From the NCBI GenBank assembly GCA_031290725.1, contig JAITMZ010000185.1:1-7703 (forward strand): a stretch of DNA of 7,703 nucleotides, in the 5' to 3' direction. Below the pieces are notes generated by a model. It worked only from the letters and a program-made list of their open reading frames with translations, made no database searches and was not told where the DNA came from. Every line of letters starts with the position of its first letter. Within the stretch, counting starts at the first letter, position 1. Below, piece after piece: positions 1-7,558 of this stretch. The DNA is from Spirochaetaceae bacterium. GTDB lineage: Bacteria; Spirochaetota; Spirochaetia; Treponematales; Treponemataceae. A program made the position numbers and the translations under genes.

Positions 1-244
1 CGTACAGGGCCGGTTCGTTGGCCTGTAGGTTTGCCAGCGCCGCCTGGGTGGCCTCCGCCGGGATTCGCAGTGAGGCCGGAGTGATTTTGTCGAAGGCCGC
101 GCTGTATTCCGTCACCGCATCGTCACCCCAGCGCCGCACGTTTTCGATAATCGTCCGCACGATCTCCGCCGCAGATTCCTGAAAATGAGGCTTGTAAAAA
201 TCATCCCGCACGTCGCGGCTTCGTATTGTTCGTATTTGTTCCAT
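1..244 (-). CDS. hisD: Histidinol dehydrogenase, N-terminal part (cut by window edge)
   Basis: Only the first 81 codons are inside the window; the gene continues past base 1. The reading starts at an ATG (bases 244-242) and gives MEQIRTIRSRDVRDDF, then a stretch ending VRRWGDDAVTEYSAAFDK. The pattern 'I..NVR..GD.AV.EY...FD' followed by an Ala- and Leu-rich helix is the usual N-terminus of HisD, which oxidises histidinol to histidine in two NAD-dependent steps in the cytoplasm. The catalytic and zinc-binding residues lie beyond the window and cannot be checked. It starts 9 bp after the stop of the HisA-HisI-HisE gene on the same strand, so the two are almost certainly one operon. An AAGGGG stretch overlapping the end of the upstream gene, about 13 nt before the ATG, is the best candidate ribosome binding site. 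Placement next to other his genes supports the call. Confidence 0.87.
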   Translation of the reverse strand, partial: MEQIRTIRSRDVRDDFYKPHFQESAAEIVRTIIENVRRWGDDAVTEYSAAFDKITPASLRIPAEATQAALANLQANEPALY

Positions 245-253
245 ATGTATGTA

Positions 254-1627
254 CTACCCCTTTTCCTTATGCCGCCGGTCTAATTCACGGAGCACATCGC
301 ACCATTGAATTCCTTCTTTATACATCAACACCGACACAAAGTACAACAAATCGGCACATTCCCAGACGACGTCCCGCTTCTCCGCCGCCGCCGCCAGCTC
401 CGCGGCTTCCTCGGCGATTTTTTCCCGCACCCGCACGCCGTCCAATGTGGCGGTGTATGACTCCACCGTGGGGTGGGCGAACCGTTCCGCGATGATCCCC
501 TGGAGCCGCTCCAGGGTGCTTTTTTCCATTCCCTCCGATGAAAAGCAGTTCCACGAACCCCGATGGCACACCGGCCCGTGGGGTATCACCGTAGCCAGCA
601 CCGTATCCCGGTCGCAGTCCGCCCGCAGCCGCACCACTTCCAGGAAACTCCCGGAGGTTTCGCCCTTGGTCCACAGTCTGTTCCGGGTACGGCTCCAAAA
701 AGTGAGCCGTCCCGTGGCGAAGGTTTTCGCCAGGGTTTCCCGGTTGGCGAATCCCAGCATAAGCACCTCGCCGGCGTTGCTCTGGGCGATCACCGGCATG
801 AGTTTCGTCTTTTCCCAGTTGAGGCAGGCGATAAAGCCTTCCGCCAGGCCCACTTTTCCGGTGTAAAGGGCCATCCCCATCTGCACGTCCACCCCCCACC
901 GGGCCAGCTCCGCCGCTTCTTCCACCGACGCCACCCCGCCGGCAGCCGTGAGGGAACAGGACACCGCATCCCGAAGCCGCTTCACCAGCGCAAGGTCGGT
1001 GCCGTGCATACAGCCCTCGTTCTCCACGCTGGTAAAAAGAAGCTCCCCGGCGTATTTTTCCGCCTCCCGGGCACCGTCGATCAGGGGAATCCCGGTGGTT
1101 TCCGTCCAGCCCTTCACGGCGATGTTCCCGCGGATCGCGTCCACCGCGATAATCACCCGCTGCTTACCGATGGCATCGTTTAATTCCTGTAGAAAACCAG
1201 TGTTTAGCCACTTTTTTTCACAAACCCCTTGTCCAGCCGGCAAACCCGCGCCTATTGCCCCACCGCTATCTGACCCTTCTGTCCCTGAGCCTGTCGAAGG
1301 GGCCAGAAACGCCTGGGAACCGATAATCACCTTTTCCGCCCCCAGGCTTACCAGGTGCCGGGCCTGCTTCACGGTGCGAATTCCCCCACCCACCCGTACG
1401 CTGCCCCGGCTTAAAAGGGAAGTGAGTATGGCCGTATTGGCGGTGGTACCGCCGCCGTTCAACTGTCCCCTGGCCGCATCCAGATCAATAATCGCCGTCT
1501 CTCCGTAGCGGTCAAATTTCGCCAGCAATTCAGCGGGATTGTCCCATTCCAGGACCAGATCCCGTCCGTTTTTGAGCTGCACCACCTTGCCACCCTGTAA
1601 ATCAATCGAAGAAATAATCACGACCAT
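254..1627 (-). CDS. hisA-hisIE: HisA-HisI-HisE trifunctional histidine biosynthesis fusion protein
   Basis: A 457-residue protein with three joined domains. Residues 1 to about 272 are HisA (ProFAR isomerase, a beta/alpha barrel): SIDLQGG holds the first catalytic Asp (D9), IIAVDAIRG the second (D163), and VGGGIRT (79-85) and AAGG (228-231) are the two phosphate-binding loops. Residues about 273-368 are HisI (phosphoribosyl-AMP cyclohydrolase): [17 protein letters not shown], then C338, C354 and C361, whose spacing of 16 and 7 matches the known zinc ligands of this family. Residues about 369-457 are HisE (phosphoribosyl-ATP pyrophosphohydrolase): [10 protein letters not shown] and ECADLLYF, with acidic metal-binding residues E406, E407, E410, E423 and D426. 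The protein should therefore carry out HisE, HisI and HisA reactions, three consecutive steps. The two HisA aspartates are 154 residues apart, against about 119 in other HisA proteins, because of an insertion at residues 108-141. I chose ATG at 1627 because HisA proteins begin a few residues before the IDL motif; the TTG at 1684 adds 19 unlike residues, and the GTG at 1621 is also possible. Confidence 0.9.
   Translation of the reverse strand: MVVIISSIDLQGGKVVQLKNGRDLVLEWDNPAELLAKFDRYGETAIIDLDAARGQLNGGGTTANTAILTSLLSRGSVRVGGGIRTVKQARHLVSLGAEKVIIGSQAFLAPSTGSGTEGSDSGGAIGAGLPAGQGVCEKKWLNTGFLQELNDAIGKQRVIIAVDAIRGNIAVKGWTETTGIPLIDGAREAEKYAGELLFTSVENEGCMHGTDLALVKRLRDAVSCSLTAAGGVASVEEAAELARWGVDVQMGMALYTGKVGLAEGFIACLNWEKTKLMPVIAQSNAGEVLMLGFANRETLAKTFATGRLTFWSRTRNRLWTKGETSGSFLEVVRLRADCDRDTVLATVIPHGPVCHRGSWNCFSSEGMEKSTLERLQGIIAERFAHPTVESYTATLDGVRVREKIAEEAAELAAAAEKRDVVWECADLLYFVSVLMYKEGIQWCDVLRELDRRHKEKG
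1205..1306 (-). repeat. In-frame insertion of about 102 bp in the HisA domain, carrying a short interspersed repeat
   Basis: Between IIGSQAF and NTGFLQEL the HisA domain carries about 34 extra residues (108-141) that are rich in Gly, Ser, Thr and Ala and do not look like HisA. Removing them restores normal family spacing in the loop after the fourth barrel strand. The length is close to a multiple of three, so the frame survives. One end holds the GC-rich repeat core; the other has a T-rich run (cactttttttcac) unlike the surrounding gene. Boundaries are estimated from protein alignment by eye and may be off by a few codons. Confidence 0.65.
1274..1301. repeat. Short interspersed palindromic-type repeat (cctgagcctgtcgaagg core)
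   Basis: The segment has 6-bp inverted arms, CCCTTC (1274-1279) and GAAGGG (1296-1301), around a 16-nt centre that itself holds a CCTG-AG-CCTG direct repeat. The core cctgagcctgtcgaagg is a motif I recall as dispersed in many copies in several bacterial genomes, where it is often mistranslated as VPEPVEG. Only one copy lies in this window, so its repeat status rests on that recollection and not on the sequence here. Confidence 0.6.
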
Positions 1628-1628
1628 G

Positions 1629-1657
1629 ATTCTACCACATTTTTTGAAAAATGTGAA
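1629..1657 (-). promoter_or_regulatory. Predicted sigma70-type promoter of the hisA-IE/hisD operon
   Basis: Reading the minus strand, TTCACA (1657-1652) and TAGAAT (1634-1629) each match the -35 and -10 consensus at five of six positions and are exactly 17 bp apart. The -10 ends one base before the proposed ATG at 1627, so transcription would begin around bases 1622-1624, at or just inside the annotated start. Translation would then be leaderless or begin at the GTG at 1621-1619. The hexamers are seen directly; promoter activity is inferred. Confidence 0.55.
1636..1655. promoter_or_regulatory. 20-nt palindrome in the promoter spacer, possible operator
   Basis: The sequence cacattttttgaaaaatgtg has 9-bp perfect arms (CACATTTTT and AAAAATGTG) separated by only two bases. 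The tight centre makes a hairpin unlikely, while the dyad shape suits binding by a dimeric regulator. It covers nearly the whole spacer and touches the -35 hexamer of the predicted his promoter, a position typical of repressor operators. No regulator gene is present in the window, and the site could also affect the divergent secA. Confidence 0.45.
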
Positions 1658-1705
1658 GGGGACCCCGCTTGCTCTTTTTTCCAAAAAACAGTAAGCTTAT
1701 GGGGT

Positions 1706-4459
1706 ATGCTTGATAAATTGATGACCCTGATCTTTGGGTCAAAACACGAACGGGATATAAAACAGATAGCCCCCCTCGTGGCAAAGATCAATGAAAAAGA
1801 ACCCTGGGCCGCGTCCCTGGGAGACGGGGACTTTCCGGTGACCACCGCCGCCTTCCGGGGACGAGTCGCCGCCGGAGAAACCCTGGACAGCCTGCTGCCC
1901 GAAGCTTTCGCCCTGTGCCGGGAAGCGGCCCGGCGGGTGCTGGGTGAGCGTGCCTTTGACGTGCAGCTCATGGGATCCATCGCCCTGCACTCAGGGCGCA
2001 TCGTGGAGATGAAAACCGGGGAAGGCAAAACCCTCATGTCCATCTCCGCGGCCTACCTGAACAGCCTCGCGGGCCAGGGCGTCCACGTGGTGACGGTGAA
2101 CGATTACCTGGCGGAACGGGATGCGGCCTGGATGGGCCGGGTGTACCGATTTCTTGGGGTGTCGGTGGGTACTATCCTGAACCGCATGGACAACGCCGCC
2201 CGCCGTGCGGCCTATGGCTGCGACATCACCTACGGCACCAACAATGAGTTCGGCTTCGATTACCTCCGGGACAACATGCAGATTGACTTGTTCCAGAAGG
2301 TGCAGCGGGGTTTTGCCTACTGCATCGTGGACGAAATCGACTCGATTCTGATTGACGAAGCCCGCACGCCGCTCATCATCTCCGGCGCCGGGGAAGACGA
2401 TACCGTCAAATACAACACCGTGGATCGCTTCGTCAACCTGCTGGACGAGGTTCAGAAAAAACCCAACGGCGATTATCCCGACGAAGCCCAGGACGAGGAA
2501 GTGATCGGCGACTACAAGCTGGACGAAAAGAGCCGCCGTGTGTCCTTCACCGATGGGGGGATGCTTAAAATAGAAGGAATTCTACAAAAACAGAAGCTCA
2601 TCACCGGCAGCTTGTTCGAGGAAGACAGCTTTGAATACATCCACTACTTCACCCAGGCGGTGCGGGCGCATAAATTATACAAAATTGACGTGGATTATCT
2701 GGTAAACGACAATCAGGTGCAGATCGTGGACGAATTCACCGGCCGCGTGCTGGAGGGCAGGCGCTACGGCGACGGGCTGCACCAGGCCATCGAAGCCAAG
2801 GAGCGCATCCGGGTGGCCCAGCGGAATCGCACCCTGGCCACCATCACCTTCCAGAATTTTTTCCGTATGTACAAAAAGCTGTCTGGCATGACCGGCACTG
2901 CGGAAACCGAGGCTGTGGAGTTCGACAAAATCTACAAGCTGGACGTGGCGGTGATCCCCACCAACCTTCCCGTGGCGCGCCTGGACGAGAACGACGAGGT
3001 GTATCTCAACGAGCAGGATAAATGGGAGGCCATCTCCAGTGAAATCGTGGAGGCCCACAAGCGGGGGCAGCCCATTCTGGTGGGCACCATCTCGGTGGAG
3101 AAATCCGAACACCTGTCGGCGCTTCTCACCCGGCGCGGCATCCGGCACGAGGTGCTGAACGCAAAAAACCACGCCCGGGAAGCCCTGATCATCGCGGAAG
3201 CCGGCGCAAAAGGCGCGGTGACCATCGCCACCAATATGGCCGGGCGGGGTACCGACATCAAGCTGGGGGGCAACCCGGACTTCCGGGCGCGGAAACGGGC
3301 CGGTACGGAAGCAGCGGCGGCGCAATACGATGCGGCCTACAAACTGGAGAAGGAAACGTGGCAGGGAGAATACGCAGAGGTGAAGGCTGCGGGAGGGCTG
3401 TACGTCATCGGCACGGAGCGCCACGAGAGCCGCCGTATCGACAACCAGTTGCGGGGCCGGTCAGGCCGGCAGGGTGATCCCGGCCGCAGCAAGTTCTACA
3501 TCAGCCTGGACGACGACCTGATGCGCCTCTTCGGCGGGGAGCGCATGAAAAGCCTCATGACCAAGGTGGGCATGGAACCCGGCGAGCCGATTTACCACCC
3601 TTGGCTCACCAAAGGCATTGAACGGGCACAGAAAAAAGTGGAGGAGCGCAACTTTGAAATCCGCAAACACCTGCTGGATTACGACGACGTGCTCAACGAG
3701 CAGCGGAATTTCATCTACAGCCAGCGGGATGCGATTCTGGCGGACGAAAATCTCCCCCAGCGGGTCTACGCCGCGGCGGTGGAGGCGGTGGACGAGTATC
3801 TGGCGGACTATGCCGATGCCGTTAAAAAGCGGGGCGGCGCGGCGCTGGCGGAACTCCAGGATAAACTGAAGCGCACCTTCGCCCTGTCCGCCGACCCGGA
3901 ACGTCTGGGGGGGGGCGGAAAAGCCGACCTGACGGACATGAAGACCTACATTACGGGCCTGCTTGACTTGGACATCAAGAGCAAGGACGAACTGGCGGGC
4001 CACGAGAGCTTGAACCTGTTTATCCGCTACCAGTACGTGCAGGTTATCGACCGCAAGTGGCTGGATCATCTGGAAGAACTGGAATCTCTTCGGGAGGCCG
4101 TACATCTGCGCTCTTACGGTTCCAAAAATCCCCTCACGGAATATAAAATCGACGGATTCAATATTTTCTACGACATGATTGACTCGATCCGCCTGGAAAT
4201 CGCGTCACGGGTGTTCCGGGTGCGGATTCAGTTGGGGCCGCGGCAGTACCGCCCCAGGGAGGTGGCCTTGGACACCAGCCACGGGGAACTGGGCGCCTTT
4301 GACCCGGCGCTAGCCCGAAAGGGGGCGGAGCGGGGCGCTACCGCACAGGGCAGGCAGGGAGACAGCGTCACCGTGGTGCGCACCCAGCCCAAGGTTGGAC
4401 GGAACGACCCGTGCCCCTGTGGGTCGGGGAAAAAATACAAGCATTGTCATGGGCGGTAG
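1706..4459 (+). CDS. secA: Preprotein translocase ATPase subunit SecA
   Basis: A 917-residue, apparently complete SecA, the motor that pushes unfolded preproteins through the SecYEG channel at the inner membrane. The N-terminus [19 protein letters not shown] is family-typical and sets the start at 1706. The first nucleotide-binding domain has the P-loop MKTGEGKT (102-109), [11 protein letters not shown] (130-140), [15 protein letters not shown] (176-190) and the Walker B region [15 protein letters not shown] (208-222). The preprotein-binding region follows, then [20 protein letters not shown] (341-360). The second nucleotide-binding domain holds [15 protein letters not shown] (508-522) and the arginine-finger motif [13 protein letters not shown] (581-593). 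The helical scaffold and wing domains run to about 848, followed by a variable linker. The C-terminal zinc-binding tail [19 protein letters not shown] has C903, C905, C914 and H915 and is the SecB/ribosome contact in other bacteria. No strong ribosome binding site is visible; a GGGG lies only one base before the ATG. The gene is divergent from the his operon and overlaps the next gene by 11 nt. Confidence 0.98.
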   Translation: MLDKLMTLIFGSKHERDIKQIAPLVAKINEKEPWAASLGDGDFPVTTAAFRGRVAAGETLDSLLPEAFALCREAARRVLGERAFDVQLMGSIALHSGRIVEMKTGEGKTLMSISAAYLNSLAGQGVHVVTVNDYLAERDAAWMGRVYRFLGVSVGTILNRMDNAARRAAYGCDITYGTNNEFGFDYLRDNMQIDLFQKVQRGFAYCIVDEIDSILIDEARTPLIISGAGEDDTVKYNTVDRFVNLLDEVQKKPNGDYPDEAQDEEVIGDYKLDEKSRRVSFTDGGMLKIEGILQKQKLITGSLFEEDSFEYIHYFTQAVRAHKLYKIDVDYLVNDNQVQIVDEFTGRVLEGRRYGDGLHQAIEAKERIRVAQRNRTLATITFQNFFRMYKKLSGMTGTAETEAVEFDKIYKLDVAVIPTNLPVARLDENDEVYLNEQDKWEAISSEIVEAHKRGQPILVGTISVEKSEHLSALLTRRGIRHEVLNAKNHAREALIIAEAGAKGAVTIATNMAGRGTDIKLGGNPDFRARKRAGTEAAAAQYDAAYKLEKETWQGEYAEVKAAGGLYVIGTERHESRRIDNQLRGRSGRQGDPGRSKFYISLDDDLMRLFGGERMKSLMTKVGMEPGEPIYHPWLTKGIERAQKKVEERNFEIRKHLLDYDDVLNEQRNFIYSQRDAILADENLPQRVYAAAVEAVDEYLADYADAVKKRGGAALAELQDKLKRTFALSADPERLGGGGKADLTDMKTYITGLLDLDIKSKDELAGHESLNLFIRYQYVQVIDRKWLDHLEELESLREAVHLRSYGSKNPLTEYKIDGFNIFYDMIDSIRLEIASRVFRVRIQLGPRQYRPREVALDTSHGELGAFDPALARKGAERGATAQGRQGDSVTVVRTQPKVGRNDPCPCGSGKKYKHCHGR

Positions 4460-6662
4460 CAGTGTGAGTTTTTTTAAGCCGGTAAAAAGCGCCGTCACAG
4501 CCGATAAACCCATCCGCGCCATCATCCAGCACCTGCCGGTGTATGAGCAAAAAGAGCGCATCCTGGAAGCACTGAAGAACCACCAGGTGATCATCGTGCA
4601 AAGTCCCACGGGGAGCGGCAAAACAACGCAAATCCCGGTGATACTCCACGAAGCGGGCTATTCCGCCGCCGGTGTCATCGCCGTAACCCAGCCCCGGAGA
4701 ATTGCCGCGCTTTCGGTGAGCGCCTTTATCGCCCATCAACTGGGCACGTCCTTTCCGGGGCTGGTGGGCTACAAGATGCGTTTTGAGGACAAAACCGACC
4801 CGTCCACCCGAATAAAAATCATGACCGACGGAATTCTACTGCAAGAGATGAAGCTAGACCCCTGGATGAGCAAATACACCGTAGTGATGGTGGACGAAGC
4901 CCATGAGCGCAGCCTGAACATTGACTTTGTGCTGGGACTGCTGAAGCGGGTGCTGGCGGGACGGAGCGACTTTCGGGTGATCGTGTCATCCGCCACCATG
5001 AACGCCGAGGTGTTCTCCGCATATTTTGACAACGCACCCATCGTGACCATCGACACGCCGGTGTACCCCATTACGCTGGTCTACGATCCGCTCCCGGGAG
5101 GCACGCAGGGCACGGCGGCAGGCGGCACGGCGCGGTCTGCCGACAGGTGGGAGGAGCGCCGGCCCCGGGTGCTGGCGGAGAATGCGGCTGAACTGTTGAA
5201 CCTGAAGATCGCCGCCATCATTGAGCGGGTGCTGGACAACCGGACCGGGGGGGCGATTTTGTGCTTTTTGTCCGGCGAAAGGGCAATCAAGGATTGCTGG
5301 AAGCATTTGCTGGACCAGCCCTACGCCAATGACTTGTGGATTGTGCCCCTCTACGGCAGGCTTTCCAAGGAAGAACAGGAGCGGGTATTCGATCCCCCAC
5401 CGCCGGGGAAACACAAACTGGTGCTGTCCACCAACATCGCCGAAACCAGCATCACCATTCCGGACGTGTCCGCAGTGATCGACTCCGGCATGGCCAAGCT
5501 GAACCACTACAACCCGCACACCTTCACGTCCAGCTTGGTGGAGACCTCCGTGAGCGTAGCGTCCTGCAACCAAAGGCGGGGACGGGCGGGGCGTACCGGG
5601 CCGGGAGTCTGTTACCGGCTCTACAACCGCCGCGACTTCGAGGAACGCCCGGAGTATACCACCGAGGAGATTTACCGCACCGATTTATCGGAGGTGCTTC
5701 TGCGGATGGCGGAGCTGAACATCACGGACTTTGAGACCTTCGATTTCATCTCCCCCCCGGGTCGGGAGGGGATCCGGAGTGCCCGGGAAACCTTGATGAT
5801 GCTCAAGGCGCTGAACGACGACAATACCTTGTCCCCCACCGGTGAATTGATGGCCCGATTCCCGCTGCTCCCCCGGCACAGCCGCATCATTGTGGAAGCG
5901 ATTTTGCGGGCCCCCGGGGTGATACAGGAGGTACTCATCGCCACGGCTTTCTTGTCCGCTCAATCGCCGTTTTTACTGCCCGCAGGGGAGGAAACGGAGG
6001 CACGGGATGCCCATCGTGCTTTCCGGGAGACCCTGGGGGACTTCGCATCCTCTGTGACCATGTATCACGCCTTTTTGTCCGCGCAAAACCGGGAACGCTT
6101 CTGCGAGCGGAATTACCTGGATTTTCGGGTGATGAGTGAAATTGTGAACATCAAGGAGCAGCTGGAGCAGATCACCGGAAACATCGGCATCCCGATTCCC
6201 GAGGGGGGCAGGCGAAACGTGCAGATCAACATGGACGACTACTTGTGCTGCATCGCTGCGGGGATGATCCAGTTCGTGTGCGTGCGGGTGGGACGGGAAA
6301 CCTATAGCAGCCTCACCGCTGAACACATCCAGATTCACCCCGGCTCCACCCTGTTCCGCACGAATCCGCTGTACCTGGTGGCCGGCGAAATCGTCCGTAC
6401 GTCCCGCACTTTCGCCATGTCCGTGTCACCCTTGAACAAGGCCCTGCTGGACCGCATCGGCCCTGACCTGGAGCGGCGGCTAAAGGCGGTGCTCGCCGCC
6501 GATGGGGGAAGGGAAGCGGCGCAGGAAGTGCTTTTCCGAAATCGCCGCCGCGGCGGTACAGACGGGGGGCGGCGGCAGGGAGGCAGGGAGGAATCGCGGA
6601 AAAGGGATGCGCCCAAGGCTGGGGCGCGGGGACATGGGGGAAAGAAGGGGTTTTACCGCTAG
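4449..6662 (+). CDS. hrpA: HrpA-type DEAH-box ATP-dependent RNA helicase, short form
   Basis: A 737-residue helicase of the DEAH/RHA group. In order: P-loop [10 protein letters not shown] (52-61), motif Ia TQPRR (80-84), motif [14 protein letters not shown] (149-160), motif III SAT (181-183), motif [14 protein letters not shown] (328-340), motif [14 protein letters not shown] (375-386), then winged-helix/HA2 and OB-fold-like regions up to about 690. [12 protein letters not shown] points to HrpA, not HrpB. These enzymes use NTP hydrolysis to remodel RNA, and E. coli HrpA (about 1300 residues) has been linked to rescue of stalled ribosomes. This protein lacks the long C-terminal extension of the E. 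coli enzyme and ends instead in a basic Arg/Gly-rich tail (about 697-737). A Gly/Ala/Arg-rich linker at 215-245 lies near the start of the second RecA domain. I chose ATG 4449, overlapping the secA stop by 11 nt; GTG 4464, with GGCGG seven bases upstream, is an equally reasonable start. An upstream ATG at 4395 would only add residues that overlap the SecA zinc tail. The overlap implies coupled translation with secA. Confidence 0.93.
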   Translation: MGGSSVSFFKPVKSAVTADKPIRAIIQHLPVYEQKERILEALKNHQVIIVQSPTGSGKTTQIPVILHEAGYSAAGVIAVTQPRRIAALSVSAFIAHQLGTSFPGLVGYKMRFEDKTDPSTRIKIMTDGILLQEMKLDPWMSKYTVVMVDEAHERSLNIDFVLGLLKRVLAGRSDFRVIVSSATMNAEVFSAYFDNAPIVTIDTPVYPITLVYDPLPGGTQGTAAGGTARSADRWEERRPRVLAENAAELLNLKIAAIIERVLDNRTGGAILCFLSGERAIKDCWKHLLDQPYANDLWIVPLYGRLSKEEQERVFDPPPPGKHKLVLSTNIAETSITIPDVSAVIDSGMAKLNHYNPHTFTSSLVETSVSVASCNQRRGRAGRTGPGVCYRLYNRRDFEERPEYTTEEIYRTDLSEVLLRMAELNITDFETFDFISPPGREGIRSARETLMMLKALNDDNTLSPTGELMARFPLLPRHSRIIVEAILRAPGVIQEVLIATAFLSAQSPFLLPAGEETEARDAHRAFRETLGDFASSVTMYHAFLSAQNRERFCERNYLDFRVMSEIVNIKEQLEQITGNIGIPIPEGGRRNVQINMDDYLCCIAAGMIQFVCVRVGRETYSSLTAEHIQIHPGSTLFRTNPLYLVAGEIVRTSRTFAMSVSPLNKALLDRIGPDLERRLKAVLAADGGREAAQEVLFRNRRRGGTDGGRRQGGREESRKRDAPKAGARGHGGKKGFYR

Positions 6663-6676
6663 GAAAGCGTTGAGTA

Positions 6677-7558
6677 ATGAAAAAGAATCCCGCCAAAAAC
6701 CCCGGCTACCGTCGGGGGGTGCCCCTCGCCGAGTACGGCATCCTCCGCCCTTGGCTCACCATCCCTATCCGCCGTACCACCCTCCCGGCCCTCCTTTGCT
6801 ACCTTGCCGTGGTGATTCGGGACTTCTTCACCCTCCAGTACTGTGCCCGCCGGGGCCCCACCGCAGCGGCCGTCGTCCCGGTGGACCATCCCCTGGATGC
6901 CCTGGTGCCCTTCCGGCCTGATCTGGCAGCCCTCTACCTGGACTTTATCAACTACTGGATCCGCCCCTTCTCGATGGCCCTGCGCCGTTACCCCGGAAAA
7001 AAGGGCCTGTGCCTCTGCCGGGACTTCCTTACCCTCCTCAGGGTCACCTACCGGGAAGCCGCCCGGGTTTACCGCTTTCGCCTATCCACCACGGCGCGTC
7101 CCCCGTGCACCACCCCCCTGATCTGCCGCATCCGCCGCATCGACCCCCACCTCCTCTGCGTCCCCAGCCTCCACGTGGCCATTCTTGCCCTCACCTGGGC
7201 CTATTGGCGGGACGTCCTGAACGCCGAAGGCCGGGCAATGGCGGAGGACCTCTGGGCAGGGGCGCTCAACATCACCGAATCGGTTCTCTACGTGAAGCAG
7301 CACAGCGTGAACTGCATCAGCGCCGCCCTCCACATGACGAACCGCCTCATCCCCACCCTCTTCACCCCCGCCGACGCCGTCTCCTTCATTGACGCCCTTT
7401 TCCGTGAAGCGCCGGACATCACCGCAGAGGCCCAAGGGCAGCTGCGGGAGTATATGCGCCGCCTCTTCGACCGCTTCCAAAGCGATCCCGCCGGCAGCAG
7501 CGACTGGGCGCAGCCGGTAAAAGATTGGCTGGCGGCCTGGGAGGCCGCGCCTCATTAG
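6677..7558 (+). CDS. Uncharacterised protein with degenerate PAP2-phosphatase-like motifs
   Basis: A 293-residue protein that I do not recognise as a named gene. It contains RP (141-142), PSLHVA (163-168) and SVLYVKQH (202-209), which resemble the three signature motifs of PAP2/lipid-phosphate phosphatases, particularly the subgroup with PSLHxA and KQH. The spacing fits the family: 20 residues from RP to PSLH and 42 from the first His (H166) to the second (H209). However the Arg of motif 3 is V203, and the Asp expected four residues after H209 is C213, so activity is doubtful. There is one clearly hydrophobic stretch (about 36-48) and a weaker one around 159-176; a typical PAP2 membrane enzyme has more. 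The N-terminus is basic and there are eight cysteines. The C-terminal 60 residues look soluble and helical. The start follows the helicase stop by 14 nt, with AGGAAAG 9-15 nt upstream as a ribosome binding site. Codon use favours C-ending codons (CTC for Leu), unlike secA and hrpA. The gene is likely real; its function is open. Confidence 0.7.
   Translation: MKKNPAKNPGYRRGVPLAEYGILRPWLTIPIRRTTLPALLCYLAVVIRDFFTLQYCARRGPTAAAVVPVDHPLDALVPFRPDLAALYLDFINYWIRPFSMALRRYPGKKGLCLCRDFLTLLRVTYREAARVYRFRLSTTARPPCTTPLICRIRRIDPHLLCVPSLHVAILALTWAYWRDVLNAEGRAMAEDLWAGALNITESVLYVKQHSVNCISAALHMTNRLIPTLFTPADAVSFIDALFREAPDITAEAQGQLREYMRRLFDRFQSDPAGSSDWAQPVKDWLAAWEAAPH

Noticed and set aside
563..1183. Plus-strand open frame of 206 codons opposite hisA-IE
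   Set aside because: It is antisense to conserved HisA/HisI motifs, with a His/Pro/Arg-rich composition typical of a shadow frame in GC-rich DNA.
948..1508. Plus-strand open frame of 186 codons containing VPEPVEG
   Set aside because: It is antisense to the well-supported HisA domain, and VPEPVEG is only the translated interspersed repeat.
1658..1666. GGGGACCCC dyad between his and secA
   Set aside because: The arms are only four bases around one base, too short to support an operator or hairpin call on its own.
254..1684. Longer start of the HisA fusion at the TTG at 1684
   Set aside because: The 19 extra residues are unlike any HisA N-terminus and would be translated through the predicted promoter and palindrome; family proteins start a few residues before the IDL motif.
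1644..1700. Promoter for secA in the divergent intergenic region (TTGAAA at 1644 or TTGCTC at 1669)
   Set aside because: Neither has an acceptable -10 hexamer at 16-18 bp; the best partner, TAAGCT, matches only three of six positions.
2675..3424. Minus-strand open frame of 249 codons opposite secA
   Set aside because: secA is continuous and conserved here; the antisense product shows no recognisable domain.
4395..4448. Upstream ATG as start of the helicase
   Set aside because: It would add 18 residues overlapping the SecA zinc-binding tail in another frame, with nothing resembling a helicase N-terminus; ATG 4449 or GTG 4464 fits better.
7082..7555. Minus-strand open frame of 157 codons opposite the PAP2-like gene
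   Set aside because: It is Gly/Glu/Ala-rich low-complexity sequence with no motif, while the plus-strand frame is longer and carries correctly spaced PAP2-like motifs.
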